DNA of 64,000 nt, from contig NZ_CP051534.1 of NCBI RefSeq assembly GCF_016748675.1, positions 992,001 to 1,056,000 of the forward strand. Direction: 5' to 3'. The translations under genes and the position numbers were made by a program. The notes below the pieces were generated by a model that saw only the letters and a list, made by a program, of their open reading frames with translations, was not told the origin of the DNA and ran no database searches. Positions 9,257 through 17,781 of this stretch are shown here, in pieces; position 1 is the stretch's first letter, and the number at the start of each line of letters is the position of its first letter. This DNA is from Helicobacter pylori. Lineage in GTDB: Bacteria; Campylobacterota; Campylobacteria; Campylobacterales; Helicobacteraceae.

Positions 9257-10153
9257 TTAAGCCTTTGTTAAAGCGTTTTTTAAGCGCTCTTCTCTTTCTT
9301 CTTCTTGCTCTTTGTAAAGAATGGCACACCCTTTGGCTAAATCCCTGATTTGTAAAATATAATTTTGCCTTTCAGCCACCGAAATCGCCTTTCTGGCGTC
9401 TAGAATATTGAAAAAATGCGAGCATAGCATCACCAAATCATAAGCCGGCAAGGGGAGCTTGTTTTCTAAGCAATGCAAGGCTTCGGCTTGGGCGTTTTTA
9501 AACATTTCTAACAGCCTTGTTACGCTCGCTATTTCAAAATGATACTTGCTAAACTCGTATTCGCTCTCTAAATGCACTTGTGCGTAACGCACGCTGTCAT
9601 TATCCTTTTTAGCCCATTCAATCTCTAGGATATTTTCCACTTTTTGGACATACATCGCCAATCTTTCCAAGCCGTAAGTGATTTCCACCGGGATAGGGCT
9701 GCAAGCAATGCCCCCCACCTGCTGGAAATAAGTGAATTGCGTAACCTCCATGCCATCAAGCCACACTTCCCAGCCAAGCCCCCATGCCCCTAAAGTCGGA
9801 CTCTCCCAATTGTCTTCTACAAATCGTATGTCATGCTCATTGAGGTTTATCCCTAACACTTCCAAGCTTTTTAAATACATTTCTTGGATATTAGAAGGGC
9901 TTGGCTTGATGACGACTTGGAATTGGTAATAACTCCCCAAGCGGTTAGGGTTTTCTCCATAGCGCCCATCAGTAGGCCTTCTAGAGGGTGCGACATACGC
10001 CACATTCCACGGCTTTTTATCCAAACTCCTTAAAAGCGTGGCGGGGTGGAATGTCCCAGCTCCTGCAGGAATATCATAAGGCTGGATCACCAAACAGCCT
10101 TGATCTTTCCAATATTCTTGTAATTTTAATAATAAACTTGAAAAATCTTGCAT
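9257..10153 (-). CDS. glyQ: Glycyl-tRNA synthetase alpha subunit
   Basis: Catalytic alpha subunit of the bacterial alpha2-beta2 glycyl-tRNA synthetase, a class II enzyme that charges tRNA-Gly. The N-terminus ([20 protein letters not shown]) and the block with [31 protein letters not shown] and [19 protein letters not shown] are diagnostic. At 298 residues it is full length. The beta subunit gene glyS is not adjacent but about 13 kb away at 23205, as expected for H. pylori. Confidence 0.97.
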   Translation of the reverse strand: MQDFSSLLLKLQEYWKDQGCLVIQPYDIPAGAGTFHPATLLRSLDKKPWNVAYVAPSRRPTDGRYGENPNRLGSYYQFQVVIKPSPSNIQEMYLKSLEVLGINLNEHDIRFVEDNWESPTLGAWGLGWEVWLDGMEVTQFTYFQQVGGIACSPIPVEITYGLERLAMYVQKVENILEIEWAKKDNDSVRYAQVHLESEYEFSKYHFEIASVTRLLEMFKNAQAEALHCLENKLPLPAYDLVMLCSHFFNILDARKAISVAERQNYILQIRDLAKGCAILYKEQEEEREERLKNALTKA

Positions 10154-10166
10154 GCTCTCTTTCCTT

Positions 10167-11105
10167 TTAAGCGCGTCTGATCAAATCGTTCATGCTCTCT
10201 AGCACACTCTTGCCCTTTAAAAGCAAGGCTAATTCGCTCGCAATAGGCGTGTAAATGCCGTATTTTCTAGCGATTTCCACAATGGCGTTGGTCGTTTTCA
10301 CCCCCTCAGCCACTTCGCCCAATTCTTCTAAAACCACCTCTAAAGGCTTGTTTTGGGCTAGCCCCAAACCCACACGATAATTCCTAGATAAAATAGAATT
10401 AGCGGTTAAAAACAAATCCCCAGCCCCAGAAAGCCCTAAAAAAGTCTCTGTCTTGCCCCCAAAGAACGCCCCAAAGCGTTGCATTTCCACTAAACCCCTA
10501 GACAATAAACTCGCTTTAGCGCTATTACCTAATTTCAAGCCATCACAAACCCCCCCAGCAATGGCTATCACATTTTTATACGCGCCAGCGATTTCACCCC
10601 CTATGATGTCTTGTTGGGCGTAGGCTCTGATAAAAGAGGGGGTTTTATTGGCAAATTCTAGCGCTAAAGCCTGATTATTGGAATGAATGACTAGCGCGCA
10701 AGGCAAGCCTTGAATGATTTCAGCTGCAAAACTCGGGCCGGCTAAAAAACACAAAGAATTAGGATCGATAAAATCCTTTGCGATCTCGCTCACAAACGCC
10801 CTGTTTAAAACCTCTATCCCTTTAGAAGCGATTAAAACCTTAGCGTTTTTGGGTAAAGAAGCGTTTTGAAACCATTCCCTTAGATGCTGCACGCTAATAG
10901 CGATGACATAAAGCGTCGCTTTTAAGCCTCTTTGTAAATCCACTTGCTCTATGGGGGCAGAACCTTTAGAAATCAAGGCGTCATTGAGCTTTTTTAGCGG
11001 CTCGTTTAAATCGCGCCTTGAAATGATTTTGACTTCATTCTTTTCTCCAAAAGCAAAGGCTAAAGCCCTCCCCCACGCCCCACCACCAAATACTGCAATT
11101 TCCAT
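10167..11105 (-). CDS. gpsA: Glycerol-3-phosphate dehydrogenase [NAD(P)+]
   Basis: Reduces dihydroxyacetone phosphate to sn-glycerol 3-phosphate for phospholipid synthesis. The Rossmann motif AVFGGGAWG is right after the start; [20 protein letters not shown] (with the catalytic Lys) and [11 protein letters not shown] follow. I place the start at the ATG at 11105 (312 residues), which has AGGAA 8 bases upstream; a longer frame from 11141 lacks such a site. It is the first gene of the minus-strand run that continues through glyQ. Confidence 0.95.
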   Translation of the reverse strand: MEIAVFGGGAWGRALAFAFGEKNEVKIISRRDLNEPLKKLNDALISKGSAPIEQVDLQRGLKATLYVIAISVQHLREWFQNASLPKNAKVLIASKGIEVLNRAFVSEIAKDFIDPNSLCFLAGPSFAAEIIQGLPCALVIHSNNQALALEFANKTPSFIRAYAQQDIIGGEIAGAYKNVIAIAGGVCDGLKLGNSAKASLLSRGLVEMQRFGAFFGGKTETFLGLSGAGDLFLTANSILSRNYRVGLGLAQNKPLEVVLEELGEVAEGVKTTNAIVEIARKYGIYTPIASELALLLKGKSVLESMNDLIRRA

Positions 11106-11346
11106 TAAATTCCTAATCTCATTGATTGTAAAACTCACCATTTTACAATAATAAGTTTAAAATAGCCCTTACATTCAAAACGCTGTCTTTGATTAAAAAT
11201 AGGGTAGTAAAAATCAGAAAATTTTTTAAATTTTAAAAAATGGGATTTTGGTTACTTTACTTTAAACTCATTCTTTTAAGGGGATAAGGGGTATTTTGAA
11301 ACCATTCCCCCCTACAACTAAAAACCCTTTCACGCTCCGATCCAAA

Positions 11347-12951
11347 TCACCGCCGTTTTGATCTCCTCCACTCTCTCAAATCGTCTTGAAGATCCTCATC
11401 GTTTAAAGACTCTTGATAGTCGTTGTTCTCTTCTTCTTTAAATTCTCTAAGCCTTTGTAGGTTTTTTAAAGAGTAATGCAGTTGGAGTAACTCATTACAT
11501 TTATCTAAACTATCTCTAGTTTCTTGGATCTCTTCTTCACTCCATTCATACCAATCCAAATAAAACAAATTGAGATCCCTGAAAAACAACACCATTTTTT
11601 TGATTTCTTCAAATTCCCTGTAGTTTGCTTCATCGTCCTCTTCGTCGTCGTTTTGTTCTTTGTATTTTTCCCAAGTGAAAGCGCTCACGCGATCAAAAAC
11701 CTTATCAATGCTTTCTTTAAACAAGTCAATCACTTCGTTCAATTGCGCTAAACTCTCTCTTTTGGATTCTTCTTGCTCGGAAAATTCTTTTTTGAGCGAA
11801 TGAATTTTATTAAAAGTAGCATCGCTGAAGTCATCAAAGCCTTTTTGCATCAAATCCAATCCAACAGAATGCAATTCGCTTTGGTAGCGTTTGAATCGGT
11901 TGGCGTCTTGCTTAATAGCCTTTTCATACATCCGATGCACCTCGTATAAATACCCTAAAATTTCGTTTTGTTTCTCGCTCCTTTGATTCAACTTCATTAG
12001 AAATTCCTCAAGCGAGTTAAAAACGGGGCTTTTTTCGCTGAACTCTTTAATTTCTTGATACCTTGTAGTGCTATAAGCGCAAATCCCTAAAAATTCAATG
12101 CCGCTATCTTCTAAAGTCTCTTTAATTTGTTTAGCGACTACTTCTAATTGGCTTTTGGTGCGCCTATCAGCCCTACTCAATACGATAAAAACCTGCTTAC
12201 CCTCTTCGTATAATTCTTGCAAAAACTCTAAATCATCTTTATGAAGATCCCCACACTCGCAACTAACGAGCCATAAAATGTGTTTGGCGTGCTTTAGGGA
12301 TTCTTTAGAGGCTTCTTTGTCCCCACCCGTATAGCCTTGATTGCCGGGGTTATAGCCAGGCGTGTCTATGAAGCATAAAAATTCAAAAGGCACGCTAGGA
12401 GCGCTTAAGAGCATGAAAGGTATGATTTCTTTCAAATTAAAGCCAAGGGATTCTAAAAACTGATGGTCAAAAGCGAGATGGGGCAATTCCACCATGCCTC
12501 CATTTTGAGAAAACCCCATTAAAACTTCTCTTTTACCCTTTAAGCAATAAGTGGGGATAGCTGTGGTGGGATTCATGTCTTCAGGGAGTTTTAATTTCAA
12601 ACCCAACAAATTGTTTAAAAAAGTGGATTTGCCCGCGCTAAACCCTCCCCCCACCGCAACGATGGTTTTTTGGAACAAACTAGGGTAGCTCGCCACCAAT
12701 TGCAATTCTTTTTGGATTCCTTGGAGCGTCAGTAACGCTATTTCCTTTTCTTTGAGCGAATCCACGCCGCTAGCGAACTCTAAAAACTCGTTGTCTAAGA
12801 CGCTCTGGTATTCTTCTAGCCCTTCATTTTCCATTTTAGCGTTTAAAATACGAGCGATTAGATCGTAGCGTTCTTTTAAACCCTCTGTATTGTGGTGGTT
12901 TTCAGCTTTGCTATTGTCATTAAAAATGCCATTAAAAAAATTAATGCTCAT
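11347..12951 (-). CDS. Dynamin-like GTPase, third of the cluster
   Basis: A 534-residue protein with a GTPase domain: P-loop GGGFSAGKST (residues 101-110), switch-I threonines near 129-130, DTPG at 196-199, and SRAD at 259-262 in the G4 position. Long helical segments follow, rich in Glu, Lys and Asp, ending in an acidic then basic tail. No obvious transmembrane span is present. The start overlaps the stop of the preceding GTPase frame by one base (TAATG). Bacterial dynamin-like proteins remodel or tether membranes; Campylobacter jejuni carries a paired set (Cj0411/Cj0412). Its exact job here is unknown. Confidence 0.8.
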   Translation of the reverse strand: MSINFFNGIFNDNSKAENHHNTEGLKERYDLIARILNAKMENEGLEEYQSVLDNEFLEFASGVDSLKEKEIALLTLQGIQKELQLVASYPSLFQKTIVAVGGGFSAGKSTFLNNLLGLKLKLPEDMNPTTAIPTYCLKGKREVLMGFSQNGGMVELPHLAFDHQFLESLGFNLKEIIPFMLLSAPSVPFEFLCFIDTPGYNPGNQGYTGGDKEASKESLKHAKHILWLVSCECGDLHKDDLEFLQELYEEGKQVFIVLSRADRRTKSQLEVVAKQIKETLEDSGIEFLGICAYSTTRYQEIKEFSEKSPVFNSLEEFLMKLNQRSEKQNEILGYLYEVHRMYEKAIKQDANRFKRYQSELHSVGLDLMQKGFDDFSDATFNKIHSLKKEFSEQEESKRESLAQLNEVIDLFKESIDKVFDRVSAFTWEKYKEQNDDEEDDEANYREFEEIKKMVLFFRDLNLFYLDWYEWSEEEIQETRDSLDKCNELLQLHYSLKNLQRLREFKEEENNDYQESLNDEDLQDDLREWRRSKRR

Positions 12952-14891
12952 TAAATCCCCTTTAAAGCTTGGATTTTTGCGTCTAATTGAGCGATGGATT
13001 GTTCTTTGTTTTGCGCTTGATTGTGCAAGTTTTGCATGTCTTTTTTAAGCTTTGAAAGCACCCCATTAGCAAAATCTTGTTCGCCTAGATCCTCTCTTAA
13101 ACCTTGGATATAGCCTTTCACATCTTTTTTAGCCTCAGCTTCAAAATCCCTCACATAATTCCCCACGCTTTGTATGAAAGCATTAGCTTCATCGCCTTTT
13201 AAAAAGCCCGTTTTCCCCCTTATCTCGCCAGGAAGCTTATCAGCATAATCAAACTCTTTAAATTCAATGGGATTTAAAACAGCATCCACTCTTTTTTTGA
13301 AAGCCACCTCATCAATCAAATCATCAGAGATGATTTCGCGCAATTGAAAAAAGATTTTAGCGTAGAGTTCTTTTTTGAAAACGACTTTAAAAGAATTAGC
13401 GCTGTCATTCAAAGCGCTTTCGCAGCGTTCATGCATCTCTGTTAAATAATCAAGCACCGCTCCGGCTTTAATGACTGCTCTTGTGCGCAATACTTCATCA
13501 TAACCCGCATCATCATCAGCCCAAAACAAAAAATTCCTTTTAAAGCTTCCAAAAAGACCGCCTTGCTTCACTCTTTCAGTGTAACGCTCTACTCCCTCTT
13601 CTTCTTCAGCGCCCACTTTGGCCGTTTGGATAGCTTTCTTCAATGTTTCTTCCAAGCCAACTCTGATATCGTTGATGAAATGCAGGATAAATTCTTCATA
13701 CGCTTCCCTAAATTTCATGTCAATTTCACCAGAGAGATTTTCATAAGCCTTTATCTGCTCTTTGATAGCGCTAATATCAGCGTTTTTAACCCTCTTTTTT
13801 TCATCTTCTATGTCTTGCAATAACTGCGTGATCAAATTATGGAGGTTGTTCGCTTGACTCTCTGCATAATCTTGCAATCTTTGAGAAATGATTTCTTCTT
13901 TCCTTTGAGCGGCTTTTTCTAAACGCTCTTCAATCGCGCTTATATTGCTTAAAAACAATAAGCTTTCTTTAGGCTTATCATCGCTACTAAAAGCATCAGG
14001 GTAAAAATCTCTTAAATTCCGTAAGGCATTGTGATACTCTTCTGTTTTTTGGTTTCTTTCCCAAGAAGCTTGGTTGTTAAAGTCTTTATACATGCTAAAG
14101 CAAACCCCTGAAGCCAAAATGACCCCATTTTTGATTGCTTTTTCAAAAACCTCTCGTTGGTTAGGGTATTTTTCAATCAATTTTCCCATGATATTATTTA
14201 ATTGAGATGAAAGGGCTTTTTGCGCGTTTTCAAAGGCTGTAGGGAGGTGATGGTTGGATTTTTCCACCTCACTCATAGAAAGAACAGCGCTGTCGGCTTG
14301 GCTTGCCACAAAATAAATTTCTTGAAGGCCTTCTTTATGAGAAACCCTGTCAAACAAACTCATATCGCTCTCCGTTAAAAACTGATTAGAAGGGCTTATG
14401 ATAAACACCACATCGCAATCTTTCAATAAGGCTTTGGTGCGCTCTTCTCTGGAAGCGATGGGATCATTCACTCCTGGGGTGTCAATCACTTCCAAATCTT
14501 TAAGATTGGGGTTGTTCAAAGAAATTTGCACCGCTTTAGTGTAGGGCATATACTTCCCGTTCGCGCCCACGAATTGGAGCAATTTTTGATTCAGATCTTG
14601 TAAGCTATTGGCTTGAATGCGTGGATCCAATTTTTCCGTGTTGAGCGATCCGCTTTTTTTCATTTTTTCATATTGATCGTATGATGAAACGAGCTTTGTG
14701 TCCTCATTTAATGTATTTTTAGCGATCCTTTCAGCCCTTTCGTTGATTTCTTCATCGCTTAAAACCCTCTCTTTGGGCGCTTCATCGCCTTTATTTCTGC
14801 TAAACTTGTTTGCTAAGATTCTTAAATCCCTCTTTAGCCCTATTTGACAAACTCTGTTTTTCTTTTTGCTTTTTGACTTCTTCATCAACAA
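12951..14891 (-). CDS. Dynamin-like GTPase, 3' part of a split gene
   Basis: This 646-residue frame begins inside a GTPase domain. It has DTPG at residues 137-140 and SQAD at 197-200 (G4) but no P-loop; that motif is in the 128-residue frame just upstream (14897-15283). The first ~30 residues from the TTG at 14891 are unlike the rest and are probably an out-of-frame reading. A third frame between them (about 14922 to 14803) encodes a plausible bridging peptide. Removing one base near 14914 and one near 14803 would join everything into one protein of about 777 residues. The C-terminal half is a long helical stalk. The gene is therefore probably inactivated here, unless sequencing errors explain it. 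Confidence 0.75.
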   Translation of the reverse strand: MLMKKSKSKKKNRVCQIGLKRDLRILANKFSRNKGDEAPKERVLSDEEINERAERIAKNTLNEDTKLVSSYDQYEKMKKSGSLNTEKLDPRIQANSLQDLNQKLLQFVGANGKYMPYTKAVQISLNNPNLKDLEVIDTPGVNDPIASREERTKALLKDCDVVFIISPSNQFLTESDMSLFDRVSHKEGLQEIYFVASQADSAVLSMSEVEKSNHHLPTAFENAQKALSSQLNNIMGKLIEKYPNQREVFEKAIKNGVILASGVCFSMYKDFNNQASWERNQKTEEYHNALRNLRDFYPDAFSSDDKPKESLLFLSNISAIEERLEKAAQRKEEIISQRLQDYAESQANNLHNLITQLLQDIEDEKKRVKNADISAIKEQIKAYENLSGEIDMKFREAYEEFILHFINDIRVGLEETLKKAIQTAKVGAEEEEGVERYTERVKQGGLFGSFKRNFLFWADDDAGYDEVLRTRAVIKAGAVLDYLTEMHERCESALNDSANSFKVVFKKELYAKIFFQLREIISDDLIDEVAFKKRVDAVLNPIEFKEFDYADKLPGEIRGKTGFLKGDEANAFIQSVGNYVRDFEAEAKKDVKGYIQGLREDLGEQDFANGVLSKLKKDMQNLHNQAQNKEQSIAQLDAKIQALKGI

Positions 14892-14896
14892 TCCTG

Positions 14897-15283
14897 TTAA
14901 ACTCCCTTACATACCTTCTCATGTTCGTTTTCAAGCTCTAAAATATCCTTTGGGCTATAAAACTCCGCTTCAGCGCTCAGGGTATTGGCGTATTTTAAAA
15001 TGGTAAGGCTAGCGGTCATGGGCGTTGCCGCTTTGGGTAAAACCTCTACACCCTCAAAAATCAAAGCGTTTAAGAGCGAGCTTTTGCCCGCTTTCACGCG
15101 CCCGATGATACCGACTTTAAGATCCCTATTTGTATCTTGCAACTCTTTTAGCGTTTTCTCTAACTCTTCGGTTTTGATCACAGCGTTTTCGCTGATAAAA
15201 GGCCTAGCTCTTTCTTGTAAGCCTTGTTCTTGTAGCGTTTTTTCAATTAAAGCGCTTTTTTTGATAAGTTCTTGAGCGTTCAT
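14897..15283 (-). CDS. Dynamin-like GTPase, 5' part of a split gene
   Basis: A 128-residue frame with a helical N-terminus and the P-loop GRVKAGKSSLLNAL (residues 61-74), then a switch-I block ATPMTASLT. It stops at 14897, before the DTPG motif. The remaining GTPase motifs continue in the next frame downstream, so this is the front of a broken dynamin-like gene. The ATG has AAAGGA 6 bases upstream and is 2 bases from the preceding GTPase stop, so the initiation signals are intact. If translated alone, it would make an incomplete nucleotide-binding domain. Confidence 0.75.
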   Translation of the reverse strand: MNAQELIKKSALIEKTLQEQGLQERARPFISENAVIKTEELEKTLKELQDTNRDLKVGIIGRVKAGKSSLLNALIFEGVEVLPKAATPMTASLTILKYANTLSAEAEFYSPKDILELENEHEKVCKGV

Positions 15284-15285
15284 TA

Positions 15286-16932
15286 TTAATCCTTTAAATA
15301 TTGTTGTTCTAGATCGCTTAAAGCGTTGATCTTGTTTTCTAAGATTTGTTTTTGATTTTCTAAATCATTTAGGTGTTTTTCTTTTTCTGTTTGAGCGAGC
15401 GCGATTTCTTGTTTTTTATGCGTGATTTCTAATTCGCACCGATCTTTTAAACCTTTTAGGGAATTTTCCAAGCATTCATTAAACAAGCCCGGTAAAACTT
15501 TTTTAAGCTTGTATTGAACCTCTGGTATCACTTTGACTTCAATCAGATTTTCTAACTTCGCCCGCTCTTTTTCCTCATTTCTAAAGAATGAAGCGATGAT
15601 ATTAGGCAGTAAGATCAATAATTCTTTTAAAAGAGGTTTTAACCCTTGTAAGATCAGCACGAAAGGTCTTGTAACCGGGTTCTTGGCTAAGATCACGCTT
15701 AAAGCGTTGATCCCTAATTCAAGGCCATGCTCTAAATTTACAGAAAAACCGCTAGAAAGCTGCGTGTTGTTCAAGCTTGCAAATTCCGCACAAAAATCTT
15801 TTGAAAAAGAAAGGTTGATCTTTTCAATCTCTAATTTAGCGTTTTTGATCAAGCTTTGCTGCATGATGCTTTCTATTTCGCTATTGAACTCGTTAGGCTT
15901 GTTGGTTAAAGAGGCTAAATAGGATTTTTGCTCCCTGATCTCTTCTACTACTTTTTTAACCACCGATCCCACAGCCACGCTAGAATATTCTTCTTCTAAA
16001 TTAGCCCTTAATTTTTCATAGGTTTTTTCAATGTCTTTAACGCTCAAATCCAAAGCTTGTATTTCTTCTAACGCCTTTTCTTTAGAATAATCAAAGTTTT
16101 TAATCACGCTTTTTAGGCTGTTTTGTAACTGGGAATTTAAAAACTTCAATCGTTTCAAATACAAAGCACTAAAAAGCTTTTCAGCGTCTATTTTATCCGC
16201 TACCTCTAAAAGGGCGTTATTGTCTTTATTAGAATGGATAAGATGCGTTGTCAAATCAAGGTGATCCTGAAGTTGCTCTTCAATATAATGAGAAATCTCT
16301 TCCACTTGCGAAGGCGTTCTTAAATTCGTTTTACTCAAAATAAAGCTAAGGCCTTTGTCAAACTCTAAAAGGTTTTTTAATTCCCTAACCATGCGTTTAG
16401 TAAGGTTACCCTCTTCTACGCTTGTGAGGATGACAAAATGCACGCCCCTTTCCAAATATTCCAAAATGGCATGGGTGTGGCTTGAAATAGGGCTATCAAA
16501 GCCTGGCATATCCACAAACACCAAAGGAGCGCTATCTTTTAGGGCTTCATTATTCAAATAAACCTTAAGGTAGGAATACTCCGCCGCATTCTTTTTAATC
16601 ACCTCAAAACTTTGTTCATTCAGTTCAAAACTTTCTGTTTTTTCATCATTGTTTGAAAAAGCTTCTATGCGTTCGTTAGTGCTATAGTGTAATTCAGTGG
16701 CTAAAGAAGTCTCTGGCGTGATACCGGTAGGCAAAACGCTACTACCTAAAAAGCGGTTTAATAGTGTGCTTTTCCCTGCACTAAAATTCCCCACAACGGG
16801 TATCACAAGCTGTTGTTTTTGAACGCTTGCTAAAAGAGTAGAGCATTCTGTTTTATCAATCTCCACTCCTTTTAAAACTTCTAAAACCTGTTCTAAAAAC
16901 TCCACAAAATTCGTCTGTGCGCGTAAAATCAT
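15286..16932 (-). CDS. Dynamin-like GTPase with hydrophobic paddle segment
   Basis: First gene of the dynamin-like cluster. P-loop GNFSAGKSTLLN starts about residue 48, a switch-I Thr lies in TGITPETS, DMPG is near 141-144 and SKTN near 200-203 at the G4 position. Long coiled-coil stretches follow. Around residues 400-450 a strongly hydrophobic run (two near-adjacent segments) resembles the membrane-inserting paddle of bacterial dynamins such as BDLP. The ATG at 16932 is preceded by AAAGGA; a TTG two codons earlier is an alternative. Membrane association is inferred from that segment. Confidence 0.82.
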   Translation of the reverse strand: MILRAQTNFVEFLEQVLEVLKGVEIDKTECSTLLASVQKQQLVIPVVGNFSAGKSTLLNRFLGSSVLPTGITPETSLATELHYSTNERIEAFSNNDEKTESFELNEQSFEVIKKNAAEYSYLKVYLNNEALKDSAPLVFVDMPGFDSPISSHTHAILEYLERGVHFVILTSVEEGNLTKRMVRELKNLLEFDKGLSFILSKTNLRTPSQVEEISHYIEEQLQDHLDLTTHLIHSNKDNNALLEVADKIDAEKLFSALYLKRLKFLNSQLQNSLKSVIKNFDYSKEKALEEIQALDLSVKDIEKTYEKLRANLEEEYSSVAVGSVVKKVVEEIREQKSYLASLTNKPNEFNSEIESIMQQSLIKNAKLEIEKINLSFSKDFCAEFASLNNTQLSSGFSVNLEHGLELGINALSVILAKNPVTRPFVLILQGLKPLLKELLILLPNIIASFFRNEEKERAKLENLIEVKVIPEVQYKLKKVLPGLFNECLENSLKGLKDRCELEITHKKQEIALAQTEKEKHLNDLENQKQILENKINALSDLEQQYLKD

Positions 16933-17132
16933 TACCAATCCTTTAAAATTAAAAATTAAAATCTAAACAAGACGCAAAAATCCCCAAAAAATCCCTAAAA
17001 AGGGTTTATATGGGTTTATATGGGGGTGAAAAGATAAAACGGCTGACTAGAGAGAGAAAAAAAGCGGATTTTTAAGAATAATAGTCATTACAAACTTCTA
17101 GCGCCATTTAGTGGCTCTCATTATACTCAATT

Positions 17133-17420
17133 TCATAAAACAATCTTGATAGCCGGCATTAAATCGTTGTTTTCTTCTATTTTTAACATTCTCACATCTT
17201 TAACACAAACCGCAAAACTTGGTATCTGCTTGGCTAAAATTTGCACCGTAGCGACGCAAGTAACAGCGTTGATGGTCTCATCGCCAAAATACACGCTACC
17301 TTGTTGCCATTTAAAGCCATGTTGTTCCATGAATTTACGAATATCCGAATAAACTTTTGACAGATTCACTGCGTTTTCATTCAAGCAATTGGTGTCAAGA
17401 TCAAAAGTTACAGCATACAT
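17133..17420 (-). CDS. vapD: VapD-family endoribonuclease (Cas2-like fold)
   Basis: A 95-residue protein with the VapD pattern: MYAVTFDLD at the N-terminus (acidic residue of the active site), GFKWQQGSVYFG in the middle and VKDVRMLKIEE near the end. VapD proteins have a ferredoxin-like, Cas2-related fold; an H. pylori family member has been shown to cleave RNA. AAGGAG lies at good distance before the ATG. No obvious antitoxin (VapX) partner frame flanks it, so it is an orphan here. It lies between the dynamin cluster and the czn operon, separately from both (about 190 and 69 bases). Confidence 0.9.
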   Translation of the reverse strand: MYAVTFDLDTNCLNENAVNLSKVYSDIRKFMEQHGFKWQQGSVYFGDETINAVTCVATVQILAKQIPSFAVCVKDVRMLKIEENNDLMPAIKIVL

Positions 17421-17489
17421 TTTAACTCCTTTATTGGTTTGTGTTATAGCATGTTTTTACTTAGAATTTCGTTTGATAACCCATGCGTT

Positions 17490-17771
17490 TTACAACCCAT
17501 GCGTTTGAGAATAAAACAATTTCATTTCTTTAGAAGCGAACTGGTTTTTTAACGCTTGGGCTAGAGGTAAAGCGACTTCCTCGCTTAAAAAAAGCTTGAA
17601 TTTAGCGTAGTCTTTACGCCCACTCACCTGCTCTTTTTGGCTTAAAAGCAATGAAGAAGCGGCGTATTTATAGCATTCCACATAAAAAAAATCATCAAAG
17701 CCTTTTTCAAACAAATAATCTATTAAAGCGTCTTTCAAGCAAATATCAATATAAATTTCTAAAGCGAGCAT
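17490..17771 (-). CDS. Small DUF3240-like protein linked to the czn efflux operon
   Basis: A 93-residue soluble protein with alternating strand/helix pattern (LALEIYIDICLKDALIDYLFE at the start), resembling the small ferredoxin-like DUF3240 proteins that often follow heavy-metal RND genes. It begins 10 bases after cznA on the same strand and is probably part of the operon. It may bind metal or modulate the pump, but the sequence shows no clear metal motif. No membrane segment or signal peptide is present. Confidence 0.75.
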   Translation of the reverse strand: MLALEIYIDICLKDALIDYLFEKGFDDFFYVECYKYAASSLLLSQKEQVSGRKDYAKFKLFLSEEVALPLAQALKNQFASKEMKLFYSQTHGL

Positions 17772-17781
17772 GCAAAATCCC

